A DNA stretch of 64,000 bases, taken from assembly GCA_016702545.1 (NCBI GenBank), contig JADJDT010000002.1, positions 248,001 through 312,000 on the forward strand, written 5' to 3'. A model generated the notes under the pieces. The model was not told where the DNA came from and ran no database searches. It was given only the letters and a program-made list of their open reading frames with translations. The translations under genes and the position numbers were made by a program. How positions within the stretch are numbered: position 1 is the stretch's first letter; every line of letters begins with the position of its first letter. Source of the DNA: Pseudomonadota bacterium. GTDB taxonomy: Bacteria > Myxococcota_A > Polyangia > GCA-2747355. Of this stretch, positions 26,057 through 33,881 are shown piece by piece.

Positions 26057-27316
26057 TCAGAGCGACGGGGCGGCGGCCGGCCCGGCCGCAGCTTCCGGCA
26101 TGTCCATGCTCGCAGGCGTGACGACCTGCTCCTGCTGGGGCGGGGGCGGCTCGTCGCGCTCGGGAGGCGGACTGGCGGTGGTCTCCAGCGCGGGGGTACG
26201 TCCGAAGTTCAATTCCAGCGTTCTGGGCTCTTTCCAGCCCTCGCGCAGCACGCGGAGCAGGAGCGACTCGTCCTCGTGCTGCAGGTGCAGCAGGGCATGC
26301 TTGAGTTCGGCGTAGGTGGCCTCGACCCAGCCGTCAGGACGGCCTGGTTGAGGACCGAGCGTGAGGATCACGTCGTTTGGCGCCAAGCCAGCCCGCGCGG
26401 CTGGGCTGTTCGGTGCGATGCCCGTCACCGTCACGGCGGAGGTGGGCACCGTCAACACCCTATTGCTGAGCGCGTAGGCGCGTTCCAGCGGTGTGGCGCT
26501 GAAGCTCTCGATACCCGTGGCGACGGTGCGCAAGTTGCCCTGCACAAGCGCCGGTAAGAGGTGAAGCCACTCGGAGACGGGGACGAAGCCGGAATAGACC
26601 GGTGTCTGATCCATCGGGCCGACCCCGATGTTGTGCATGCCAACCACGCGACCGCCGCGGTCGAGCACCGGTGCCCCCGACTCGCCGGGCATCGACGCCG
26701 CCTGAACAAAGACGAACTCGCCCCCCATGTGCATCACGGGGCCCTCGAACACGACGGGGTCCAACCCGGTACGCACAGCAACCCCAAGGCCCCCGAAGGG
26801 ATGCCCAATGGTGAACAGGCGCTGCCCGACCGTCAGTCTCGGCGCAGGATCGAGGCGGAGCGGTGGGAACGCCTTGAGATCAGGAGGGAGCTCGATGACA
26901 GCGAGATCGACCAGATTCGAGTCGGAGGGCAGCCTGACCTCCGACGTCACGAACCGCGTCACTCCATCCGAGAAGCCCACCAGCACCTTGTCGCCCTGAC
27001 GAAAAGGATGCGCGTTGGTGAGGATGATATTCGACCCAGTGGGGTGCTGCGGGTCGTCCGTGCCGGTTGAATCGGGACGCTGGACGATGAACCCCGTTGC
27101 GTTCCCCGGCGACGAGTCGCCACTCGGGTCACCCATCCGATGCAACAGCACGACCGAGGCGCGGGCCGCGACGAGGTCTTCGTTCCGCCGCCGAAGAGAC
27201 GGCAAAGGCGGGGTGCGATAGCGTCCCACCTTCTCGAACTCGAGCGCCGACGCCGAACCCGCGCCCGGCGCCACAGCGAGTAGCTCGACCAGAAGCACCA
27301 TAAGCAACTGTCTCAT
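26057..27316 (-). CDS. Secreted trypsin-like serine protease with PDZ domain
   Basis: 419 aa. The ATG at 27316 begins MRQLLMVLLVELLAVAPG, a Sec signal peptide cleaved near SASA. The protease domain has the catalytic His in ILTNAHPF, Asp in NLVDLAVIEL and Ser in MPGESGAPVLD. The GESGAP form differs from GNSGGP of HtrA. A PDZ-like domain follows from about residue 290 (VTGIAPNSPAARAGLAPNDVI), then a Pro-rich tail with PPPPQQEQ. It is a DegP-like periplasmic protease or sensor. A hexanucleotide repeat lies 50 bp upstream. Confidence 0.88.
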   Translation of the reverse strand: MRQLLMVLLVELLAVAPGAGSASALEFEKVGRYRTPPLPSLRRRNEDLVAARASVVLLHRMGDPSGDSSPGNATGFIVQRPDSTGTDDPQHPTGSNIILTNAHPFRQGDKVLVGFSDGVTRFVTSEVRLPSDSNLVDLAVIELPPDLKAFPPLRLDPAPRLTVGQRLFTIGHPFGGLGVAVRTGLDPVVFEGPVMHMGGEFVFVQAASMPGESGAPVLDRGGRVVGMHNIGVGPMDQTPVYSGFVPVSEWLHLLPALVQGNLRTVATGIESFSATPLERAYALSNRVLTVPTSAVTVTGIAPNSPAARAGLAPNDVILTLGPQPGRPDGWVEATYAELKHALLHLQHEDESLLLRVLREGWKEPRTLELNFGRTPALETTASPPPERDEPPPPQQEQVVTPASMDMPEAAAGPAAAPSL

Positions 27317-27366
27317 GTAGGGCTCACGTCCTTCGATGAGGCTTCCGCCCGACCACGATGCGGCCC

Positions 27367-27402
27367 GGGTTCGGGTTCGGGTTCGGGTTCGGGTTCGGGT
27401 TC
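27367..27402 (+). repeat. Hexanucleotide tandem repeat (GGGTTC)6
   Basis: Six perfect GGGTTC units in the upstream region of the S1 protease gene, 51 bp before its start codon. Copy-number change could alter promoter spacing; that is inference. Confidence 0.85.
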
Positions 27403-27732
27403 TGTAAGCAAGACGCGCGCCGCTTGAGGAGCGCTCGCCTCGAGCGGACGCTACGCCCTGTCTGGCGCCCTCGACACGATGCCGCAATACCAGGCCGGCC
27501 GAGCCGCGCGAACTAGCCCCTCGCAGGCGCCAACCGCATCGCACGAGGGATCGTGCAGCACGCCGTGCAGGTCCTCCCACGTGCCGTCCCGGCTGACCGT
27601 CCAAGGGCGCGCCGCCCCTGTCCCGCCACCCAAGACAGAGGAATTGTTACCACCCACCACCGGATCAAGCTACGCGAATGTAGCCCTCCGCAGCGGACAT
27701 ACCTCACCGGTGTTTCTCACGCCGCATGGAAC

Positions 27733-27783
27733 CGATCTGGCGCGCGTGCCCGATCTGGCGCGCGTGCCAGGAACGCCTGGCTC
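27733..27783 (+). repeat. 18-bp tandem duplication and dispersed repeat copy 2
   Basis: CGATCTGGCGCGCGTGCC is perfectly doubled (27733-27750, 27751-27768). The second unit runs into GCGTGCCAGGAACGCCTGGCTC (27762-27783), shared with 15928-15949 at the end of the HExxH gene. Confidence 0.7.
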
Positions 27784-28023
27784 GCCGGCCCGGGCGCCAA
27801 GAGCGCCGGGCGTCGGACGTGAATCATCAACCTCGGCTGGCCTTCTCGGCAGAAGCGAAGAAGGCTTCGGATATGCCAAGCGCATGGATTGAGAGAACTT
27901 CTTAGACGTTTCTCTTCACTCCGCCAGCGGCACTGCGGCTCTTTCCGGTGTGGTTGCTGTTGGGGCCACGGCAGGTTGGCGAGAGTTCGCTGCTGACGCA
28001 TTGTGGGCCCGAGCGCCAGCGCG

Positions 28024-28319
28024 ATGTTCCGGACGGGCTTTCCCAAGCTGTGGCCGGTCAATGACCCTGACGCGCGCGACCTCTACCTCTCGAGCTACAT
28101 GTAGACGTACATCGAGCGCGACGTGCGCGAACTGATGCAGGTGGACAAGCGACGCGAGTTCGAGCGCTGTAATCGTTCACGGCCCTCTGCGCCCCTTGCA
28201 GCACCGGCTGCCGCGGGCTCAACTTGGGGGGGGGCGACGGCCTGCACCGGCTGCCTGGTCAACTTCGACGACCTGGCCCGCGACAGCGGCGTGTCGGCAG
28301 CCACGGTCAGCGGATGGGG
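28024..28319 (+). pseudogene. AAA ATPase (DUF4143) fragment interrupted by a stop and an insertion
   Basis: The plus strand from 28024 reads RTGFPKLWPVNDPDARDLY, SSYM, a TAG stop, then TYIERDVRELMQVDKRREFE. DUF4143 ATPases have (SSY)xQTYLERDVRxLxxVxDLxxFxRF here. After FER, about 70 bp of foreign sequence starts with a 19-bp repeat (28169-28187, also at 36008), and homology resumes as LVNFDDLARDSGVSAATVSG, the next block of the family. N-terminal ATPase motifs and the C-terminal half are absent, so it is a dead remnant carrying an element insertion. Confidence 0.65.
28169..28240 (+). mobile_element. Small insertion inside the DUF4143 remnant sharing its end with the 36.0-kb element
   Basis: GTAATCGTTCACGGCCCTC (28169-28187) is identical to 36008-36026, and similarity continues for about 20 bp (TGCGCC, TTGCAG). 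A poly-G stretch occurs near the other end in both. The exact right border is uncertain. Confidence 0.5.
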
Positions 28320-28337
28320 CGGGGTCGGGCGCGCGGG

Positions 28338-28988
28338 CTACTTCAGCAGCTTGAAGGCATGGGTCCACTGATTGCGGAGGAACCCCGGTAGGCACCAGAG
28401 AATGCAAAGCGGCTCGATCGCCCGCGCCGCCTCCGCCACGCCCAGGTCCTCCGTCTCCCAGCCAAAGCGCGTCAGGATGCCGCGTACACGCTCCTTGGCG
28501 GCAGCGTCGTTGCCGCAGATGAACATCGTCGGCAGGCTCCCGCCGAAGTCCGGGTTGACCATCCGCGCGCTGCCCACGCAGGAGAAGGCCTTGACGAAGC
28601 GTGCCTGCGGCGCTTGCGCCTGGAGCCGCTCCAACAGCGACTCATGGGGGCCGGTGAAGAAGCGCAGCAGACCGTTGACGGGCGGTTCGTCCGCGATCGG
28701 GTTGGTCGCATCGAGGATCGTCTTGCCGGCCAGCGTCGACGGGCCGCAGAGCCCAAGGGCCGCCTCGGCGGCGCTACCCTTGACCGCCAGCACCAGGGTG
28801 TCGCTGAAGGCGGCGGCCTGCTCGAAGGTCCCCACGGAGGCCGCGGGGCCGGCCGCGCTGCGCCACTCCGCCAGCTTGTTCGGCTCGCGCGAGCCGCGCA
28901 TCACCTGGTAGCCGTGTTTGAGGAAGCCATCGCTCAGCACCTGTCCCACGACCCCGGAGCCGAGCACGCCGATCTTGGTATCACTCAT
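28338..28988 (-). CDS. NADPH:F420 oxidoreductase-like/NAD(P)-binding protein
   Basis: 216 aa. The ATG at 28988 follows AGGAGGAGTGG. The N-terminal Rossmann motif is KIGVLGSGVVGQVL (residues 5-18), followed by GSREPNKLAEW where NADP-binding members keep Ser/Arg for the phosphate. ILDATNPI and VKAFSCVGSARM are typical of the family of coenzyme F420-dependent NADP reductase and related NAD(P)-binding proteins. Whether it uses F420 cannot be told from sequence alone. It is transcribed away from the flippase gene at 29164. Confidence 0.85.
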   Translation of the reverse strand: MSDTKIGVLGSGVVGQVLSDGFLKHGYQVMRGSREPNKLAEWRSAAGPAASVGTFEQAAAFSDTLVLAVKGSAAEAALGLCGPSTLAGKTILDATNPIADEPPVNGLLRFFTGPHESLLERLQAQAPQARFVKAFSCVGSARMVNPDFGGSLPTMFICGNDAAAKERVRGILTRFGWETEDLGVAEAARAIEPLCILWCLPGFLRNQWTHAFKLLK

Positions 28989-29163
28989 CGTCCACTCCTC
29001 CTGCGGGCGCTCTTCGCGCCGGCCCGACGAGGCGTAGCACACTACCCGCTCGAGCGGGACCGTGAACCGAGCGCCGCGGTGGTGCCCCGTGGCCCGCCCT
29101 TCCGCCACGTCATCGCGCGGCGCGGTTGACGGCGGGGACGACCCGCGCCAGCTTCAGGCCGCG

Positions 29164-30753
29164 ATGAATCACTGGCCCCCCGCGCCGTCCGAGCCCGTAG
29201 CACCTGCCAGCGTGGCGTGCGACGACCCGCAGCCCAGCGCCGCATCGCCCTCCCGCGCCGGCGATGCTCGGCACGCCGCGATCGGCGGCGCAACGAACCT
29301 GCTCAATGTCGTCGGGGCCCTGGCGCTGCCGGTGTTCCACACGCTGGTCGCGCGACTCTACGGAGCGGCCAACTACGGGCTCTACTCGGTCGCCGTCGGC
29401 CTGACCGAGATCTTCAGCCGGCTGGGCGCGGTGGGCACGGACAAGGGGCTGCTGCGTCACATCGCCTCGCATCGGATCGCCGACGAGACGGAGCTCGAGC
29501 GCCGCAGTCTCAGCACCGCCTTCTGGCTGACGCTGCTCAGCGGCACGGTGCTGGCGCTGGTGGTCTACGGCATCGCCGGTCCGCTGGCCACGCTGCAGCA
29601 CAAGCCCACTGCGGCGCTCGCGATCCGCTTACTCGCGCCCAGCACGCCCTTCACCGCGCTGGTCTTGACGCTGATCGCGGCGACGATGGGGGCCAAGATC
29701 CTGCGCTACAACCTGCTCGTGCGCGGCATCGCGCAGCCGCTGCTGCTGATCGCCATCGCCCTGCCCGTGGGCCTGCTGGCGCCGAGCCTACGCGCGCTCT
29801 GCCTGTCGCATCTGCTGGCGATGATCCTGGTGGCGGGGCTGGCGGGGCTCGCCGTCACGCGCGTCTTCCGCCACTTCCGGCTGCGCGAGCTCTTGACCGT
29901 GGGGCCCGTGCACTGGGAGCTGACGCGCTTCTCGTTCCCGATCGGCCTCTCCGAGTTTCTCAACGCGGTGCTGCACCGGGCGGCGCTGGTCATCGTCGGA
30001 CTCTACGTCAGTGACACGCAGCTCGGCGTCTACGCCGCCGTCGAGATGCTGAGCCGCGCGATCGCCAGCGCGCGCAACGCCTTCGATCCCGTGGTTTCGC
30101 CGGTGCTGGCCGAGGCGCTGCGCCAGCAGGACCACGGGCGCATGCGCTACAACCTGCACCTGATGACCCGCTGGGTCGCCTTGCTGACCTTTCCGCTGGT
30201 CGCGCTCTTCCTCGGCCTGCGTCACGAGCTGCTGAGCCTCTTCGGCCCGACCTTCGTCGTCGGCAGCACGGCCTTCATCGTGCTGAACCTCGGTTACTTC
30301 GCCAATGGCGTGCTCGGCCTGGTCGGCTGGGTGCTCTCGATGGCGGGCCACTCGCGACTGGTGCTGTTCAACAATCTGATCGCCGCCAGCGCCAACGTCG
30401 GGCTCTGCTTCCTGCTCGCGCCGCGCTTCGGCATCGTCGGCGCAGCGGCGGCCACGGCCTGCGCGCTGGTGCTGATCCAGCTGCTGCTGCTGGTGCAGGT
30501 CAAGGTCCTCTACGACGTCCACCCCTTCGGCGCAGGCCTGCTGCGCGTGGTCATCGTCGGGACGCTGACCGTGGGTGCGGCGCTGCTCGGGCTGCCGCAC
30601 CTACCCGGCGCGCCGCTGCTGCGGGTGATCCTGGGCGCGCTGCTGATCGTCGGTGTCTACGTCGCGCTGTTGGCAGCGTTCGCGCTCGAGCCCGCCGATC
30701 GCGAGCTGCTGGCGCGCCTCAGGCGCCGCCTGCAGCGTCGGTCGCGACGCTAA
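29164..30753 (+). CDS. Polysaccharide/lipid-linked oligosaccharide flippase (MOP superfamily)
   Basis: 529 aa from the ATG at 29164; the open frame starts earlier but lacks conservation. A polar, Pro/Ala-rich N-terminus of about 40 residues is followed by 12-14 hydrophobic segments (ATNLLNVVGALALPVFHTL onward), typical of Wzx-like polysaccharide exporters: TEIFSRLGAVGTDKGLLRH, FDPVVSPVLAEALRQ and ANVGLCFLLAPRFGIVGAA. It probably moves undecaprenyl-linked sugars across the inner membrane and could serve the rhamnose pathway, but it is 22 kb from those genes. Its last 35 bp overlap the convergent acyltransferase gene. Confidence 0.9.
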   Translation: MNHWPPAPSEPVAPASVACDDPQPSAASPSRAGDARHAAIGGATNLLNVVGALALPVFHTLVARLYGAANYGLYSVAVGLTEIFSRLGAVGTDKGLLRHIASHRIADETELERRSLSTAFWLTLLSGTVLALVVYGIAGPLATLQHKPTAALAIRLLAPSTPFTALVLTLIAATMGAKILRYNLLVRGIAQPLLLIAIALPVGLLAPSLRALCLSHLLAMILVAGLAGLAVTRVFRHFRLRELLTVGPVHWELTRFSFPIGLSEFLNAVLHRAALVIVGLYVSDTQLGVYAAVEMLSRAIASARNAFDPVVSPVLAEALRQQDHGRMRYNLHLMTRWVALLTFPLVALFLGLRHELLSLFGPTFVVGSTAFIVLNLGYFANGVLGLVGWVLSMAGHSRLVLFNNLIAASANVGLCFLLAPRFGIVGAAAATACALVLIQLLLLVQVKVLYDVHPFGAGLLRVVIVGTLTVGAALLGLPHLPGAPLLRVILGALLIVGVYVALLAAFALEPADRELLARLRRRLQRRSRR

Positions 30754-32236
30754 CCCCCGGGCCACCCGTCGGCACCGCTGCCACACCCGCGCCGGCCGCG
30801 CCTTCGGCCTCGCGAGCGTCCGCCGCCGCAACCAGCGCCGCGAACTCCTGCTGCAGCAGCGCCGTCAGCTCGCCGAGCTGCGGCAGCGCGTTCCAGTCGG
30901 CGTGGAGGCCCCAGAACAGCATCCCGTCGTAGCTGAAGATCGCGAGGCCCAGCGCCTGCCCGAGATAGAGCGGGACGACGGGATGAACATCGAGCAGGCG
31001 CGCGCCGAGCAGGTAGAGCGGAAGCTGCGGCCCCGGCACGTTGGTCACCACCAGGTTGTAGGCGCGGAGGCGCCCGCCCAGCCGAATCGCCTGGCTGAGC
31101 ATGCCGGCCGTCGCGCCCTCGCCCAGCGACTCCAACACCTCGCCACCGGCCACCTGACGCGAGCGCTTGGCCGCTTGGGTGATGGCGGCCACGGCCCGCA
31201 GCCGAGCGATGGGCGTCGGCTGTTCGATCGGCAACCGGACCAACAGCAGCGAGATGCGGTTGCCGAGCTTGTCCCGGTCGTCCGCACTGCGGCGGCTGAC
31301 GGGGCTCAGCACGCGAAAGTCGAGCTGCTCGGGCTCGACGCGCTGCTGCTGCAGGAAGCTCCGCACGGCGCCGGCGACGGTCGCCAGCACGACGTCGTTG
31401 ATGGTCGCTCCCAGCGTGCGCGCGACGCGCTTGGTCGCGGCCAGCTCGACGCGAAAGCTGTCGAAGCGCCGGTAGGCACCGATCTGCGCCGGATTGAGCG
31501 GCGTGCGCGAGACCGGCACGATGCCGGCGCCCACCGTCGAGAGCACGCTCGAGGCCTTGTCCTTGAGCTGGTCGAGCGCGCGCTGGGGATCGTCCTTGAT
31601 CTGCCCGAGGCGCTCGAGGATCTGGCTGACGCGCACCTTGCGGCGCCTCAGCTCGTCGGTGAGGAGCTCCGTGCGACTGGGCGCCGGTCGCGGACTCCAG
31701 CTCCCGGCTGGCGCGACGTGCGGCGCCTCGACGTGCGTGGCCTCCGGCTCGCTGCGCAGCCAGACCGACATCACGTTGACGCCCGCCAAGCCGTCGACCA
31801 TGCAGTGGTGGACCTTGGCGACGATGGCGAAGCGGTCGTCGGCCAGGCCCTCGATCACGTACAGCTCCCACAGTGGGCGGCTGCGATCGAGCTTCTGCGC
31901 CAGGATGCGTCCGACGAGCCGGTTGAGCTGCTCGGGGGTGCCGGGGCGCGGCACGGCCGCGTGGCGCACATGGTAGTTGATGTGGAAGGCGTCGTCGTCG
32001 ACCCACACCGGATGGTGCTGCAGCGGGATGTACTCGATGCGCTGGCGGTAGCGCGGCACGTAGTGCACGCCGGCCTCGAGATGGCGGCGGATCCGCTCGA
32101 AGTCGATGCCCCCGTGCGGCAGCGTCAGCGAGCGCGCCTCGAACACCAGCACCGCGGCGAAATGCATGTGGCAGCTCGGCGTCTCGATCTCGAGAAAGGC
32201 CGCATCGAGCGCCGAAAGCCGTTCATAGTGGGACAC
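30719..32236 (-). CDS. Wax ester synthase/diacylglycerol acyltransferase (WS/DGAT)
   Basis: 505 aa. N-terminus MSHYERLSALDAAFLEIET is the WS/DGAT start, and the active site HHCMVDG (HHxxxDG) is intact near residue 145. The C-terminal block has NLVVTNVPGPQLPLYLLG, also standard. The enzyme joins acyl-CoA to a fatty alcohol or diacylglycerol, giving storage wax esters or triacylglycerol. Length is slightly above the usual 450-480 owing to an Ala/Gly-rich tail. The 3' end overlaps the flippase gene tail to tail. Confidence 0.95.
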   Translation of the reverse strand: MSHYERLSALDAAFLEIETPSCHMHFAAVLVFEARSLTLPHGGIDFERIRRHLEAGVHYVPRYRQRIEYIPLQHHPVWVDDDAFHINYHVRHAAVPRPGTPEQLNRLVGRILAQKLDRSRPLWELYVIEGLADDRFAIVAKVHHCMVDGLAGVNVMSVWLRSEPEATHVEAPHVAPAGSWSPRPAPSRTELLTDELRRRKVRVSQILERLGQIKDDPQRALDQLKDKASSVLSTVGAGIVPVSRTPLNPAQIGAYRRFDSFRVELAATKRVARTLGATINDVVLATVAGAVRSFLQQQRVEPEQLDFRVLSPVSRRSADDRDKLGNRISLLLVRLPIEQPTPIARLRAVAAITQAAKRSRQVAGGEVLESLGEGATAGMLSQAIRLGGRLRAYNLVVTNVPGPQLPLYLLGARLLDVHPVVPLYLGQALGLAIFSYDGMLFWGLHADWNALPQLGELTALLQQEFAALVAAADAREAEGAAGAGVAAVPTGGPGVSVATDAAGGA

Positions 32237-32558
32237 GGCAACCCCTTCGCACAGCGGCCGCGGCGAGCTGCCACGGCACCGGAGCGAAGATTGGCCCGTT
32301 CACCGCGAAATGCAAGCGCGGGCCGCGGCGGGCCACAGCGCAGGTCGCCGGCGACGAATCGTCCACGCCGACACGCGCCTGCTCCGCTGGGCGTGACTCG
32401 GTGTTATAGTGCCACACGCGGACGCGGCAGCGCGTCCGTTTGCAGCAGGACCTGTTCAGGTGACGCAGACGCCGCGCGCCAAAGCACCAGCCGAGCGCCG
32501 ACGCCCGGGTGAAAATCCGGCGAGCCACGCGAGCGCGGTGGCCATCGCCGCCGAGACG
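32237..32558. other. Divergent intergenic region
   Basis: 322 bp between the WS/DGAT gene (minus) and the EAL gene (plus). A TATAGT at 32405-32410 is a possible -10 for the EAL gene, without a clear -35. An alternative GTG start of the EAL frame lies at 32409. No riboswitch-like or repeat structure was recognised. Confidence 0.35.
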
Positions 32559-33866
32559 ATGGCCAAATCGACCTCGACGCTCGACGCGCCGTGCCGCGTG
32601 ATCGACCTCTCGACGGGGCTGCCCTCTCTGACCACGCTCTTCGCCGATCTGCGACCGGTGGTCGAGGACCCTGCCGGCGCGTTCGCGCTCTATGTGCACC
32701 TTCCCGCCAACGCGCTGGTCGAGGAGCACTTCGGCTGGGAGGCGCTCGAGGCCTACCTGGCGGTGGTCAACAACTTCCTCTTGCGGCTGGCCAAGGACAC
32801 GCAGCGCGAGCGCAGCCGCTGCGTGATCGCTCGCGCCTTCGCCGACGACTACGTACTGGTGATGCCCTACGCCGAGGGCGACGAGGAGATCGGTAGCCGC
32901 ATTGCCGACGAGATGAATCGCCACGTGCAGGTGGTCGACGAGGAGCTGGCCTCGATGCACGAGGTCTATCTCGGCTCGTCGCGGATCAAGCTGCTGCCCC
33001 GCATCCACCCCGAGCGCATGCTCTATCGCGGCATCCAGCGCGCGCAGGCCGAGGCCACCGACGTCGGGCGCCATCGCCTGGCCGCGCAGACGCGGCTGCT
33101 CGACCGCTGCATCCAGCATCCCGACACGTTCTCGATGCTCTACCAGCCGCTGGTGCGCATGGAGGATCATTCGATCTTCGCCTACGAGGCGCTGGTGCGC
33201 TGCAGCGCCGAGGGCCTGCGCAACCCGCACGTCTTGTTCAACGTCGCGGAGCAGAGCGATCGGATCTGGCCGCTGTCGCGGCTGCTGCGGCGCAAGGCCG
33301 TCGAGCACATCAAAGAGCTGCCCGGCGACGCGCTGCTCTTCATCAACATCCATCCGCACGACTTCGACGACCCGCAGATCATGGGCCCGGAGCCCTACAT
33401 CAAGGCCCACGCCGAGCGCATCGTCTTCGAGGTGACCGAGCGGGCCGCGATCGGCGACTTCGTCGCCTTCCGCAGCCGTGTCGATGCGCTGCGGGCGACG
33501 GGGCTGCGCATCGCAATCGATGACCTCGGCAGCGGCTATGCGGCGCTCAGCTCCGCGGCCGAGCTGAACCCCGACTTCATCAAGTTCGACATGACGCTGG
33601 TGCGCGACATCGACAAGAGCCCGATCCGGCAGAACCTGATCAGGAACATGGTGGCCTTCGCGGTCGAGGCCAAGGTCGAGGTGGTCGCCGAGGGCATCGA
33701 GACCCCGGAGGAGCTGGCCGTGTTGCGCGAGCTCGGCTGCCACTTCGCGCAGGGCTTCTACCTCGCCCGGCCAGCGCCACCCTTCGTCACGGCGATCACG
33801 CCGCGCAGCGGCGAATGGATGCGACCTCCGCCGAGGCGCGCGGTCGAGGTCCCGCCGGCGCTCTAG
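32559..33866 (+). CDS. EAL-domain protein with degenerate GGDEF-like N-terminal domain
   Basis: 435 aa from the ATG at 32559; an upstream GTG at 32409 is possible. The first 190 residues look like a GGDEF fold, but the signature is FADDYVLVMPY instead of GG(D/E)EF, so no cyclase activity is expected. The EAL domain keeps YEALVR, FINIHPHD, VFEVTER, IAIDDLGSGYA, FIKFDM, VVAEGIET and GCHFAQGFYLARP, that is, the metal and catalytic residues of an active c-di-GMP phosphodiesterase. No membrane segment: cytoplasmic. The next gene starts 15 bp after its stop and probably shares its transcript. Confidence 0.9.
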   Translation: MAKSTSTLDAPCRVIDLSTGLPSLTTLFADLRPVVEDPAGAFALYVHLPANALVEEHFGWEALEAYLAVVNNFLLRLAKDTQRERSRCVIARAFADDYVLVMPYAEGDEEIGSRIADEMNRHVQVVDEELASMHEVYLGSSRIKLLPRIHPERMLYRGIQRAQAEATDVGRHRLAAQTRLLDRCIQHPDTFSMLYQPLVRMEDHSIFAYEALVRCSAEGLRNPHVLFNVAEQSDRIWPLSRLLRRKAVEHIKELPGDALLFINIHPHDFDDPQIMGPEPYIKAHAERIVFEVTERAAIGDFVAFRSRVDALRATGLRIAIDDLGSGYAALSSAAELNPDFIKFDMTLVRDIDKSPIRQNLIRNMVAFAVEAKVEVVAEGIETPEELAVLRELGCHFAQGFYLARPAPPFVTAITPRSGEWMRPPPRRAVEVPPAL

Positions 33867-33881
33867 GCGGCAGGGCGTGCA

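Larger units (their letters stand above)
27317..28023. other. Intergenic region with short tandem repeats; no gene recognised
   Basis: Contains six GGGTTC units (27367-27402), an 18-bp tandem duplication (27733-27768) and a dispersed repeat (27762-27783). A minus-strand frame at 27451-27660 has protein-like composition (TVSRDGTWEDLHGVLHDP) but no recognised domain and no ribosome site; it may be a fragment. Nothing else is seen. Confidence 0.4.

Noticed and set aside
32237..32558. c-di-GMP riboswitch before the EAL gene
   Set aside because: No conserved GEMM core sequence was found.
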